Shown: positions 1 to 7,824 of the stretch, one piece after another | Layout: every line of letters begins with the position of its first letter | How positions within the stretch are numbered: position 1 is the first letter of the stretch | Source: Dinoroseobacter sp049800775 | GTDB lineage: Bacteria > Pseudomonadota > Alphaproteobacteria > Rhodobacterales > Rhodobacteraceae | DNA length: 64,000 nt | NCBI RefSeq assembly: GCF_049800775.1 | Contig: NZ_JBNAFR010000001.1 | Span: 372,001-436,000 of the forward strand | Direction of reading: 5' to 3' | Program-made: the position numbers and the translations under genes | Notes under the pieces: model-generated | Told to the model about the DNA's origin: nothing | Database searches by the model: none | The model's input: the letters and a program-made list of their open reading frames with translations, nothing else

Positions 1-1
1 T

Positions 2-1153
2 CCCTTCGCCGACAAGGACCAATACGCCCAGGTCCTGATCCGCTCGCCCGAAGTGGTCGAGACCCCGGATGACGCGACCACTTACGACGATCAGATCCAT
101 TCCGGCGCTGACGCAGACACGGTCTATGGCGGCTATGGCGAGGACACGATCATCGGCGCGGGTCGCGGCGACACCCTGAGCGGTGGGGCCGAGAACGACG
201 CGATCTATGGCGGTGCGGGCCCGAACAGCACCTCGACAACGGTCTCGACCTATGACGCGGACGGGGTGCGCTACGACGCCGACGGCAACATCCTGCCCGA
301 GGATGACGACACGCTCTATGGCGGCGAAGGGGATGACTACCTCAGCGGCTCGGCGGGTCACGACAAGCTCCATGGCGGGGTTGGCAATGACACGCTGGAC
401 GGCGGCACCGGGTTCGACGAGCTCTATGGCGATGCCGGCGACGACATCCTCAACGGCGGCAGCGATCAGGACACGCTCTGGGGCGGTGATGGCGCCGACA
501 CCATGAATGGCGGCTCGGGTCACGATACGCTCCATGGTGAGCTCGGACAGGACGTCATGATCGGCGGCAGCGGGGATGACACCCTCTCGGGCGGCGCGGA
601 CGCGGACGACGTCAAGGGCGGTTCGGGGGCCGATATCCTCCATGGCGATGCCGGGGACGACAAGCTCGATGGCGGGACCGGCGATGACGAGGTCTTCGGC
701 GGGGACGGCGCGGACTATATCAAGGGCGGCTCCGGCAATGACCTGATGGTCGGCGGCGAAGGCAAGGACAAGCTCTCGGGCTATGTCGGGGATGACATCC
801 TCGATGGCGGCGCAGGGGCGGACCGGCTCTATCTCGGGGCCGGGGCGGATATCGCCTCGGGCGGGTCGGGCAGCGACCGGTTCATCTTCCGCGCGGATGA
901 CCTCGATGGCAGCCAGGATCAGATCACCGATTTCCGCAATGCGGGCGGCGAATCCGATCGGCTGGACCTGCGGTCCCTGGACCTTTTGTCCGATGCCATG
1001 ACCGAGGATCTCTGGATCGCGAGCTTCGTGGCCCAGGAGCAGGATAACAGCGTCTCGGTGGATCTGGGCGGCTGCACGATCAGCTTCGATGCTCGCGACG
1101 GAGGGCCCGCCGACGCGCTCTATCTCGAGATTTGCGACGGCATCCTGTTCTGA
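2..1153 (+). CDS. RTX (hemolysin-type calcium-binding repeat) secreted protein, 3' part
   Basis: The frame is open from the left edge, so the gene begins outside the window; 383 residues are visible. Most of it is an array of glycine/aspartate nonapeptides of the GGxGxDxLx type (for example GGAGNDTLDGG-like units), the calcium-binding parallel beta-roll of RTX proteins. The last ~110 residues leave the repeats, with GSDRFIF and ITDF motifs typical of the segment after the beta-roll in serralysin- and hemolysin-type proteins, and end in a hydrophobic LEICDGILF. Family knowledge: such C-termini carry the uncleaved signal for type I (ABC/HlyD/TolC) secretion, with folding driven by extracellular calcium. 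No catalytic domain is visible in the part present, so the enzymatic or adhesive role is unknown. A GC-rich hairpin follows the stop. Confidence 0.9.
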   Translation, partial: PFADKDQYAQVLIRSPEVVETPDDATTYDDQIHSGADADTVYGGYGEDTIIGAGRGDTLSGGAENDAIYGGAGPNSTSTTVSTYDADGVRYDADGNILPEDDDTLYGGEGDDYLSGSAGHDKLHGGVGNDTLDGGTGFDELYGDAGDDILNGGSDQDTLWGGDGADTMNGGSGHDTLHGELGQDVMIGGSGDDTLSGGADADDVKGGSGADILHGDAGDDKLDGGTGDDEVFGGDGADYIKGGSGNDLMVGGEGKDKLSGYVGDDILDGGAGADRLYLGAGADIASGGSGSDRFIFRADDLDGSQDQITDFRNAGGESDRLDLRSLDLLSDAMTEDLWIASFVAQEQDNSVSVDLGGCTISFDARDGGPADALYLEICDGILF

Positions 1154-1163
1154 CACCCTATGG

Positions 1164-1187
1164 GGCGGGCTTCAAAAGAGGCCCGCC
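1164..1187 (+). terminator. Hairpin between convergent RTX and response-regulator genes
   Basis: GGCGGGC (1164-1170) pairs perfectly with GCCCGCC (1181-1187) across a 10-nt loop and is followed by tccttc. It lies just after the RTX stop codon and overlaps the 3' end of the convergent response-regulator gene. The U-tract is weak, so an intrinsic terminator is only plausible. Confidence 0.4.
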
Positions 1188-1786
1188 TCCTTCGCGATCA
1201 TCGCCGCCTGGGTTCGGTTCTTGGCGTCGATCTTGCGGCAGAGCGTTTTGACATGGAGCTTGATCGTCACCTCCTGCAGATCCAGCTCCCGCGCGATTTC
1301 CTTGTTGGACAGGCCGCGACACAAACCGCCCAGCACCTGATGCTCCCGCTCCGAGAGCTGCTTGGCCAGGGGGATCTCGGCGGTTTCCTCCTCGGCATTG
1401 AGGAAATCGAGGGGGACATAGGTTTCCCCCATCGCCATGAATTTCACCGCGTTCACCATGGATTTCGCCGCCATGGTCTTGGGCAGAAAACCGATCGCCC
1501 CCGCATCGATGGCATCCTGTGCGATCACCTTGGAGGCCGTCCCGGACATCATCGCCACGGGCCGCCCGAAGGACGCATCAATGGCCTTTTTCAACCCGTT
1601 GAGCCCATCCATCCCCGGCATGGTGTAGTCCAGCAGCACGAGGTCATAGGCGATATCATTGCTGATCTTCTCGCAGGCAGCGTCCAGAGATCCGCAGGTT
1701 TCCACCTCGAACCCGCCCTCGGCCTTCAGGAAGGAGGCGAGCGTTTCCAGAACGAGATCATGGTCGTCGGCGAGCAATACACGCAT
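1172..1786 (-). CDS. NarL/FixJ-family response regulator (REC + LuxR-type HTH)
   Basis: 204 residues from the ATG at 1786. An upstream in-frame ATG at 1813 would overlap the kinase gene and has no ribosome-binding site, while GAGG precedes 1786. The N-terminal receiver has the acidic pair in LLADDHD, a phospho-acceptor Asp in VLLDYTMPG and a late Lys in FLPKT. The C-terminal LuxR helix-turn-helix (LSEREHQVL...SNKEIARELDLQEVTIKLHVKTL) is complete. It starts 10 nt after the hybrid kinase stop, so it is almost certainly the DNA-binding output partner of that kinase. Target genes cannot be told from the sequence. It closes a four-gene minus-strand signalling cluster (globin, FIST protein, kinase, regulator). 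Confidence 0.9.
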   Translation of the reverse strand: MRVLLADDHDLVLETLASFLKAEGGFEVETCGSLDAACEKISNDIAYDLVLLDYTMPGMDGLNGLKKAIDASFGRPVAMMSGTASKVIAQDAIDAGAIGFLPKTMAAKSMVNAVKFMAMGETYVPLDFLNAEEETAEIPLAKQLSEREHQVLGGLCRGLSNKEIARELDLQEVTIKLHVKTLCRKIDAKNRTQAAMIAKEAGLF

Positions 1787-1796
1787 GGCAGAAGCC

Positions 1797-4559
1797 TCAG
1801 TTGGGGTCTCCATGATATTCCGAAAGAACAGAAGATAAATGGTTAAGGTCCGTCGGTTTGGCCAGAACCATGTCGACCGTACCGTTTGTGACACGCGGAT
1901 CGGACAGGCGACGGGCCAATGCGGTTACAAGGATCACCGGGATATCCGGGTTCGCGCGCTTGACGCGCTCGGCCAGATCGCCGCCATTCATCTCGGGCAT
2001 GTCGTAATCGGTGACCACGGCCGACCACGCCTCGGGCGCGTCCTCGACCGCCTCCACCGCGTCGCGCGGATCGATGCAGACGGCAACCTCGGCGCCCTGC
2101 GCCTCGAGATAGGCGGCCGCGACCGTCGCCACATCCTCGTCATCATCCACGAGGATGATGGTCTGCCCGCCCAGATGGTGCCCGGCGGCCGCTGGGCCCG
2201 CCTGCCCCGCCTCCTCCGGCGAGGCGATGGGCCAGTAAACCGAGACGGTTGTCCCCGTCCCCTTGACGGAGCGGATGCCGACCGCGCCGCCAATCGCCTG
2301 CACTTGCAGCGACACCATGGCAAGGCCCAGCCCCGTACCGTGGCGGCCCTTGGTCGAGAAATACGGCTCGAACACCGCTTCGAGCTGGCCGGGATCGATC
2401 CCGCTACCCGTATCGGACACGTCGATCCGCACATAGCGTCGCGCGGGCAAAAGCTCCCCCACATGGGTGCCGTCGATGCGACGCCCGGACAGGGAGGACA
2501 CCTCGAGCGCGATCTGCCCATCGCCCGACCCGATGGCATCGCGGGCATTCAGCACAAGGTTCACAATCGCCTGTGTCAAAGAGCCCGGATCACCCGAGAG
2601 CGCATAGCTCCCCTCCCCCGCTGCCATGGAGAGCGATACGCCCTGGGGCAGGCTCGGCTCCACCAGCGCGGGGATATCCGCGATGGCCGAGCGCAAATCG
2701 AACGTGCCCTGCGCGTCGTTATTGGCGCCGATATCGAGCAGGCGATTGACCAGTTTTGCCGCCTGGGTCCCCGCGGTCGAGATCCGGTTCACATGGGCCT
2801 TGAGGCTGTCGGTCAGCTGCTCTTCGAGCCCGATCAGCGTGGCCGAGCCATTGATCGCCGAAAGCAGGTTGTTGAAATCATGGGCGATCCCCGCCGTGAG
2901 CTGAGCCGTGGCCTCCTGCCGCTGCAACTGCCGCAATCCCTGTTTCAGATCCGCCTCGCGGGTCTCGTATTCCAGCCGGTCCGTGATGTCGCGGAACACG
3001 ATCACCGTCCCGCCACTGTCGAGCACCGTGCCGGTCACCTCATGGGTGCGGGTCTTGCCCTTCTCCTGACGCTCCAGCGTCATGTCGAAGGGCTCCTGAT
3101 TGGCGGACTGGGTCTGGCTGTCATAGCGGGTGTACCAGGTCTTGCCCAAGGCCGCCGTCGGCGAGGCGAAGCCCAACAGCTCGGAGGCCGCACGGTTCAG
3201 GAAGGTCAGTCGCCCGGCCACATCGGTCACAGCGATGCCGTCCTGAGCGGCCTCGATCGCCGCCAATCGTTGGGACAGCAGCCGCTGCGCGGATTTCATC
3301 GGGGTCACATCCGTCGCCGAGAGCACCATGCCGCCATCGGCAAAGCTCGAGGCGCGGATCAGCACCGTATGGCCATCGGGCAGATCGATCTCGCGCCCGT
3401 TGGGCAATTGTGACAGCGCCTCCAGATCCGGCTCGGCCAGCAGGGTCGTGACCCGCCCCGGCAGATCGTCCGAGGCCATCAGATAGGCCGCCCAGTTTTC
3501 CCCGAAGGTCGAGCCAACGGACCAGTCCACATTGGGCGCAAAGAAGATGTCCCGCGTGGCGTCATTGGAAAACGCCACCACATGGCCGGGTTCGAGCACG
3601 AGGAAGGCATCCTCGGTCGCAGTCAGCGCACGGGCCATCTGCGCCCGGGTCTTGTCGCGCTCAGCCGCCGCCTCGACCCGCCCACTCACATCGTTCTGGG
3701 TCGCCACGAGGTTGACGATCCTGCCCGCCTCATCTTCCACCGGAAAAAGGGTCAGCTCGTTCCAGAACAGACTGCCATCCTTGCGTTGATTGCGCAGCAG
3801 GAACTGACCCGGCGCATTGTCCCGCACCGCCGCGCGGAGCCGACTGCGCTCCGCCCCGTCGACGGGTTCGGCCGAGAGAAAGCGACAGTTCTCGCCCAGA
3901 ACCTCCTCCGCCGTGTAGCCGGAAATCTCTTCAAAGGCGCTGTTCACATAGATCAGCGGGCGTTCGGGTCGCGTCGCATCCGCAATGGCAAAGCCCGAGG
4001 AGGAGCCCTGGATCGCCGCCGCCAGAAGCTTGTTTTCCGTGGCGATCTTGCTGCCCTGGAGCGCGCGCAGGGCGAGCCCGGCGAGCCGTTCCACAAGGCT
4101 GAGCGAGCCCCGGGCAAAGGCCGGCGGGGATGCTTTGAACACCGCAAGCGCATAGCGCCGCCCATCCGAATGGAGCGGCGCGCATTCAAAGCCCGTATAG
4201 CCCGAGATGTCGAGATCCCCGCCCCAGGCCCCGGTTACGGACAGATCGATGATGTCCCGCGCGCGGGCCCCCAGATCAAAGGGCGGCACAAGCCGCTTGC
4301 CGATCATGCGGGCCTCGTCGCTGGCCGAGATCAGGAAGCTGCCATCGCTGTCGATCTCGCCCAGAACGGCAAGGTCGGCCCCGATCTTGTTGCGCAGAGA
4401 GACAAAGATGCTGCCCAGCGCGTCACCGGGCGTGCGCGCACTGGAATAGGCCTCAAGGCATTCGAGAAGCTTGCGCGTCTCGTTGAGAGATTTCGCCTCG
4501 CGTTCGCGCAGGAGCTGCAATTCGAGCAGCGCCTCGCGCAGCCGCTCATCTTCGGCCAT
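1797..4559 (-). CDS. Hybrid sensor histidine kinase with LOV (blue-light/flavin) domain
   Basis: 920 residues. Order of domains: short coiled N-terminus; GAF-like region (about 35-165); a LOV-type PAS (about 178-292); a divergent PAS (about 305-420); another PAS (about 430-540); dimerisation/phosphoacceptor box AGIAHDFNNLL with His560; HATPase (N-box NLVLNARDA, G-boxes DTGSGI and GTGLGLAMV); and a C-terminal receiver (VDDDED, VVTDYDMP, AKPTD). The LOV core GENCRFLS keeps the cysteine (Cys225) that forms the flavin adduct in photoactive LOV proteins, and NQRKDG, FWNEL and the final Gln of ATQND match the FMN-contacting positions. The start ATG has AAGGGA upstream. It sits 21 nt after the FIST gene, the arrangement known for NosP-associated kinases. 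Whether it senses light, redox, NO through the FIST protein, or several of these is inference. Confidence 0.92.
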   Translation of the reverse strand: MAEDERLREALLELQLLREREAKSLNETRKLLECLEAYSSARTPGDALGSIFVSLRNKIGADLAVLGEIDSDGSFLISASDEARMIGKRLVPPFDLGARARDIIDLSVTGAWGGDLDISGYTGFECAPLHSDGRRYALAVFKASPPAFARGSLSLVERLAGLALRALQGSKIATENKLLAAAIQGSSSGFAIADATRPERPLIYVNSAFEEISGYTAEEVLGENCRFLSAEPVDGAERSRLRAAVRDNAPGQFLLRNQRKDGSLFWNELTLFPVEDEAGRIVNLVATQNDVSGRVEAAAERDKTRAQMARALTATEDAFLVLEPGHVVAFSNDATRDIFFAPNVDWSVGSTFGENWAAYLMASDDLPGRVTTLLAEPDLEALSQLPNGREIDLPDGHTVLIRASSFADGGMVLSATDVTPMKSAQRLLSQRLAAIEAAQDGIAVTDVAGRLTFLNRAASELLGFASPTAALGKTWYTRYDSQTQSANQEPFDMTLERQEKGKTRTHEVTGTVLDSGGTVIVFRDITDRLEYETREADLKQGLRQLQRQEATAQLTAGIAHDFNNLLSAINGSATLIGLEEQLTDSLKAHVNRISTAGTQAAKLVNRLLDIGANNDAQGTFDLRSAIADIPALVEPSLPQGVSLSMAAGEGSYALSGDPGSLTQAIVNLVLNARDAIGSGDGQIALEVSSLSGRRIDGTHVGELLPARRYVRIDVSDTGSGIDPGQLEAVFEPYFSTKGRHGTGLGLAMVSLQVQAIGGAVGIRSVKGTGTTVSVYWPIASPEEAGQAGPAAAGHHLGGQTIILVDDDEDVATVAAAYLEAQGAEVAVCIDPRDAVEAVEDAPEAWSAVVTDYDMPEMNGGDLAERVKRANPDIPVILVTALARRLSDPRVTNGTVDMVLAKPTDLNHLSSVLSEYHGDPN

Positions 4560-4580
4560 GATCGGGTCCCTTAAGCTGGG

Positions 4581-5726
4581 CTATCCGAACACTATGCAGG
4601 AAATCATTAAGTTTCCATGGCGGTTTCCGGCCCCGATGATCTGGCCCTGCTCCCCAAAGGTGAAGGTCCCGAGGAAGGGCGCCGGACCGAGCGAGCCTGC
4701 TACACCGGCCACGACCTCTTCAAGACGATCACGCACCGAGAGCATGCAGCCCCCGCAATAGACCATGAGGGCCCCGGCAATCGGCGATGTCTCCATGCCG
4801 CCCGCGGCGCGCGCAAGGGCCGCCACCCGGCCGGCCCGGTCGATCAGCCCGGCCTGGGTGCCGGTCATGCAGGTCAGAACCTCGCCCTCTTCCACCGTTG
4901 CAAAAAGCTCCAGCGCGCCGGCGGTGTTGGCCGCCGCCGGATGAGCCAGCAGGTAGGAGGGCAAACCATCGAGTTCGGCCACCCTGCGCCCGAGTGGGGC
5001 GAGAGTGCTGTCCGACAGGATCGACTGCATCCCCGGATCGCCCGGGTCCAGCGAAACGGCGCCCTCACACCATTCGCGATAGACCTCGAAGGCCGGGCGA
5101 TGATCGATCTCGATCACGCGGCGCCCCTCGATCCGGGTGACGGTCCCGGATTTCTCGGTGGGCGAGTAGCCGTTGTGATAGGCAAAGGAGACCGGGCGCG
5201 AAGGGAACATGACCGTCACGACTACGCCCGCGGCCTCGCGCCGGGACTTGTCGAAGACGAACCACTGGCCGCTGACATCGTTGTCCGCTGCACTGCCGCC
5301 GATGATCGGGACATCCGTGCCGATCACGGATTCGATCCCGGCGAGAATCGCCTCCTCCGTGCCCGGCGTGCTGGAGACCCAGACTAGCTCGGGCTTCTCG
5401 CCGAGCCGGTCCGCAGCCGCCAGCGCCTGCATCGTCGCCGCCCGGGCCGCGCTGTAGCTGTCGGGATCGAAGGGCAGCATGGCCGTGCCATAGGCGCCGT
5501 CCGGATCGTCGATCGCGAAGACCGCGACCCCGTCTGTCACGCCCGCATGGCTCATGGCCCCCAGACAGGAGGTCGCCCCATGCACTTGGCCCTGCAATTC
5601 GACCAGTCCAAGGGCGTGGGGATCCAGGCTGCATGTGCCATGGACCGCGACGAAACTGGCCGAGCGCAGCTCTTGCACTGCCTCGGCACCGGCTTGCGCC
5701 GTGATGGAAAGAACTCTGATCTTCAT
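4581..5726 (-). CDS. FIST-domain protein, NosP-like sensor partner
   Basis: 381 residues from the ATG at 5726 (a TTG at 5735 is also in frame; the ATG is preferred). The N-terminal FIST domain (about 10-215) contains GATSCLGAMS and PIIGGSAADND, and the FIST_C domain (about 220-365) ends in CGGCMLSVRD and FLGTFTFGEQGQ, all characteristic of the family. No signal peptide, so cytoplasmic. Established knowledge: FIST proteins occur next to sensor kinases or chemoreceptors, and the NosP subgroup binds heme and reports nitric oxide to a neighbouring hybrid kinase. Here the gene directly precedes such a kinase and follows a globin gene, which favours a NosP-like role, but heme binding cannot be proved from sequence. 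Several His residues (AVHGT, QVHGA, MSHAG, AYHNG) are ligand candidates. Confidence 0.85.
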   Translation of the reverse strand: MKIRVLSITAQAGAEAVQELRSASFVAVHGTCSLDPHALGLVELQGQVHGATSCLGAMSHAGVTDGVAVFAIDDPDGAYGTAMLPFDPDSYSAARAATMQALAAADRLGEKPELVWVSSTPGTEEAILAGIESVIGTDVPIIGGSAADNDVSGQWFVFDKSRREAAGVVVTVMFPSRPVSFAYHNGYSPTEKSGTVTRIEGRRVIEIDHRPAFEVYREWCEGAVSLDPGDPGMQSILSDSTLAPLGRRVAELDGLPSYLLAHPAAANTAGALELFATVEEGEVLTCMTGTQAGLIDRAGRVAALARAAGGMETSPIAGALMVYCGGCMLSVRDRLEEVVAGVAGSLGPAPFLGTFTFGEQGQIIGAGNRHGNLMISCIVFG

Positions 5727-5790
5727 ATCCGCCAACCTGTCTACACCCGCGCACCCTACGGCGCGGTGCTGTCGGGCGGATCATCAACTC

Positions 5791-5808
5791 GGTATAGCGG
5801 CCTATACC
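5791..5808. promoter_or_regulatory. Perfect dyad GGTATAG-N4-CTATACC upstream of the FIST-kinase-regulator genes
   Basis: A perfect 7-bp inverted repeat with a 4-nt centre lies in the 92-nt gap between the globin stop and the FIST start, 65-82 nt upstream of the FIST ATG. A third GTATAG unit follows at 5812-5817. This looks like an operator, possibly for an internal promoter of fist-kinase-regulator. The binding protein is unknown; the NarL-type regulator of the same cluster is one candidate, since that family reads short dyads. Confidence 0.45.
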
Positions 5809-5818
5809 AACGTATAGT

Positions 5819-6229
5819 TTAAGCCGGGTAAGCGGCCTGAACCATCGCCTCGGACAACCCGCCATAGATCTCGGCCCAGGCGGCTTCGTCCTCGGGACTG
5901 AACTCGGTGCCCAACACATGTTTGAGCGACTTGATCAGCGCCGCCCCGACCGAGGCGTATTGGTCTGCCGTTACGCCATAAGCCACATGGCGGATCGCAA
6001 GATCCCGCGCCGCGGGCAGCAACGCGTCGGGATCCTCCAGATGATCCACCACAAATCCAAGGGTTTGCACGAGCTTGCGCCCCTGAAGCTCCAGATTGCC
6101 GACAAAGAGCGGCTTGGTCGTCGGATCGCCGCGAAACAAGTTCGCGTAGAAGATACGCGCCACATCCTCGGACAGAGGGGCGACCTGGGCCCAGGTCTTT
6201 TGAACGCGGTGGGTGGGGGATGTGGTCAC
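5819..6229 (-). CDS. Single-domain bacterial globin
   Basis: 136 residues from the GTG at 6229, chosen because AAGGAG lies 10 nt upstream; an in-frame ATG at 6259 lacks a ribosome-binding site. The sequence follows the flavohemoglobin-type globin fold: B10 Tyr in IFYANLF, an E7-region Gln in LELQGRKL, proximal His in AIRHVAYGV, and the closing FSPEDEAAWAEIYGGL. There is no reductase domain, so it is a single-domain globin of normal length. Such proteins bind O2 and NO; roles range from NO dioxygenation with a separate reductase to gas sensing. It is first in the cluster with the NosP-like FIST protein and LOV kinase, suggesting it buffers, detoxifies or helps sense the same gas signal. Confidence 0.88.
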   Translation of the reverse strand: MTTSPTHRVQKTWAQVAPLSEDVARIFYANLFRGDPTTKPLFVGNLELQGRKLVQTLGFVVDHLEDPDALLPAARDLAIRHVAYGVTADQYASVGAALIKSLKHVLGTEFSPEDEAAWAEIYGGLSEAMVQAAYPA

Positions 6230-6334
6230 GGTGCTCTGGCTCCTTGGGTGGCTCAGCATCGGGGTTGGGCGAGTTAAACAGTGCCGCACGGGCATGTCCA
6301 TGGCCGGATCGGGCGATGGCCGGGCGGGGTTATG

Positions 6335-6374
6335 CGAATGCGCGCGCCCCTATCCCGATGGCTAGGCGCATTCG
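6335..6374. promoter_or_regulatory. Inverted repeat CGAATGCGC / GCGCATTCG in the divergent globin-Sel1 promoter region
   Basis: CGAATGCGC at 6335-6343 and GCGCATTCG at 6366-6374 form a perfect 9-bp inverted repeat with a 22-nt spacer, in the 188-nt region between the divergent globin (start 6229) and Sel1-repeat (start 6418) genes. The position suits an operator, or a hairpin in the Sel1 leader. No regulator is assigned. Confidence 0.35.
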
Positions 6375-6417
6375 GGACACGTGCGGCGATAGATTGGGCT
6401 CAAACAATGAGGTTCCG

Positions 6418-7506
6418 ATGATGAAAAAGCTGTTTACGACCCCGTTTCTGACCCTGACCCTGTGCGCGGCGCTGTCTGGCGCGGGGGCCCTGGCCGACAC
6501 CGATGCCGAGACACGCAAGCTCCACAAGGCGCGCTATTCCGAGGCGATGGCCCTGCGCGAGACCGCTCCGGATGCCGCGGCAACCGCCATACGCGCCTTG
6601 GCCGAGGCCGGTTATCCGCGGGCCATGGATCGGCTCGCCTATTTCCACACGAAAGGGCATGGCGTGCCACTGGATCTCGGCGCGGCGCAGGCGCTTTATG
6701 CGCAAGCAATCGCCGCAGGCTATGACCGGTCCCTCGTCTCACTGGGCAAGCTGGCCCTGAAAACCGGGGACCTCGCTCTGGCGGAGGACAGCCTGGAACA
6801 GGCGATCGCCCAGGGATTGGACAGCGCGGCACCGGTGCTGAGCTGGGCCCATGCAACAGAACGGCTCGGGGCGCGGTCGGATCCCGCGCGGGGCTTGGCC
6901 ACGCTGCGCGCATTGGCGGCGCAGGACAGCCGGGATGCGCAGATCTTTCTGCTTGCGGGTTTGTTGAAGCAGCCGCAAGAGCCCGGCGCGACGGAGGCTG
7001 TGCTCGCGCGGCTCGAGACGCGCGCTGCCGAGGGGGACGCGAAAGCGGCCGAGGGGCTCTTGCGCTATTACCGGTTGCGCGGTCTCGGGGCCGAGACCGC
7101 GCGGACCCGCGCCGCCCTGCTGGAGACGCCCGGGATGCGCGCGAAGATCCGGATCGAGGAAGGGCTCTACCTGGCGGTCGAGCGCGAACCGGCGCGCTTC
7201 TGGCTGGCCTCCGAAGCTCTCTTGCAGGAGGCGCCGAACCCGGTCTTTGCCCGGGCGCTGACCGTGACCTCTAAACTGAACAAGAACGCCTATATCCGCG
7301 TGCTGCAGGCGGAACTGACGGCGCTCGGTTACCGGACCGGGCGGCCCAGCCCCTATCTCAACGCGCCACTGATCCGGGCGGTGAACCAGTTCTGCCGCGA
7401 TACCGGGATCAGCGAGAGCTGTCGCCTTGGTCCGCTGAAATCGGTCACCATCAAGGCCGTGGCCGCCGAGCTTGCCACCCGCCGCGCCCCGCCCGTGACC
7501 GGATGA
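6418..7506 (+). CDS. Exported Sel1/TPR-repeat protein with C-terminal peptidoglycan-binding-like domain
   Basis: About 362 residues; two adjacent ATGs (6418 and 6421) are both possible starts. The N-terminus MKKLFTTPFLTLTLCAALSGAGALAD is a clear Sec signal peptide with a cleavage site near ALA-D. Residues about 40-290 consist of alanine-rich helical repeats of Sel1/TPR type (AEAGYPRAMDRLAYFHTKG, DLGAAQALYAQA). The last ~70 residues (VLQAELTALGYRTGR, LIRAVNQFCRDTGI) resemble the PG_binding_1 fold. Sel1 proteins act as periplasmic or envelope scaffolds; nothing identifies a specific partner. It is transcribed divergently from the globin cluster and stands alone. Confidence 0.75.
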   Translation: MMKKLFTTPFLTLTLCAALSGAGALADTDAETRKLHKARYSEAMALRETAPDAAATAIRALAEAGYPRAMDRLAYFHTKGHGVPLDLGAAQALYAQAIAAGYDRSLVSLGKLALKTGDLALAEDSLEQAIAQGLDSAAPVLSWAHATERLGARSDPARGLATLRALAAQDSRDAQIFLLAGLLKQPQEPGATEAVLARLETRAAEGDAKAAEGLLRYYRLRGLGAETARTRAALLETPGMRAKIRIEEGLYLAVEREPARFWLASEALLQEAPNPVFARALTVTSKLNKNAYIRVLQAELTALGYRTGRPSPYLNAPLIRAVNQFCRDTGISESCRLGPLKSVTIKAVAAELATRRAPPVTG

Positions 7507-7824
7507 GCGCGGCCTCCGGCCCCCTGCCGCCGCCCGTTTGGGGCCGGCGGCAGGGCATATCCCGGCCGAGACACGCCGCCCCATGCGGGCGCTGCCCAAG
7601 GCGCTTGCCTTAACCCACTAAATCTGTCAGGATTAGAACAACCCAGCCAAGCACCTGCCTGAGCCCGGTCCGAACACGTACCGAGACCCGATGCGCCCCG
7701 CGCGCATCGCACCGGCGGAGGCCCTGCTTGCTGTATCTACTGACCCTTTCCGAAACACCGCGCCCCAGATGGGGGTTTGACGCTTTCTGGACACCGGAAA
7801 CCTGCGATTTCTGGAGTGTGTCCC
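7507..7824. other. Intergenic region upstream of the heme-uptake operon
   Basis: 318 nt without a credible gene, between the Sel1 stop and the Cys-rich gene that opens the hmu operon. It contains a partly palindromic 19-mer at 7618-7636 (listed separately), which makes this the likely iron-regulated promoter region. Nothing else is recognised. Confidence 0.6.
7618..7636. promoter_or_regulatory. Candidate iron-responsive operator upstream of the hmu operon
   Basis: CTAAATCTGTCAGGATTAG is symmetric in 14 of 18 non-central positions (CTAAnnCTGnCAGnnTTAG). It lies about 190 nt upstream of the first gene of the heme-uptake operon. Alphaproteobacterial heme-uptake genes are normally controlled by RirA, Irr, Fur or the IscR-type iron-Rhodo box regulator. 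Which of these, if any, binds here cannot be decided by eye. Confidence 0.45.

Noticed and set aside
180..900. Tandem DNA repeat or CRISPR-like array
   Set aside because: The regularity is at protein level (RTX nonapeptides); the DNA units are degenerate and coding, without identical repeats and spacers.
1839..3413. Long plus-strand open frame antisense to the LOV hybrid kinase
   Set aside because: Arg/His/Gly-rich composition typical of GC-rich antisense shadow frames, no family motifs, no ribosome-binding site, and the minus-strand kinase has complete domains.
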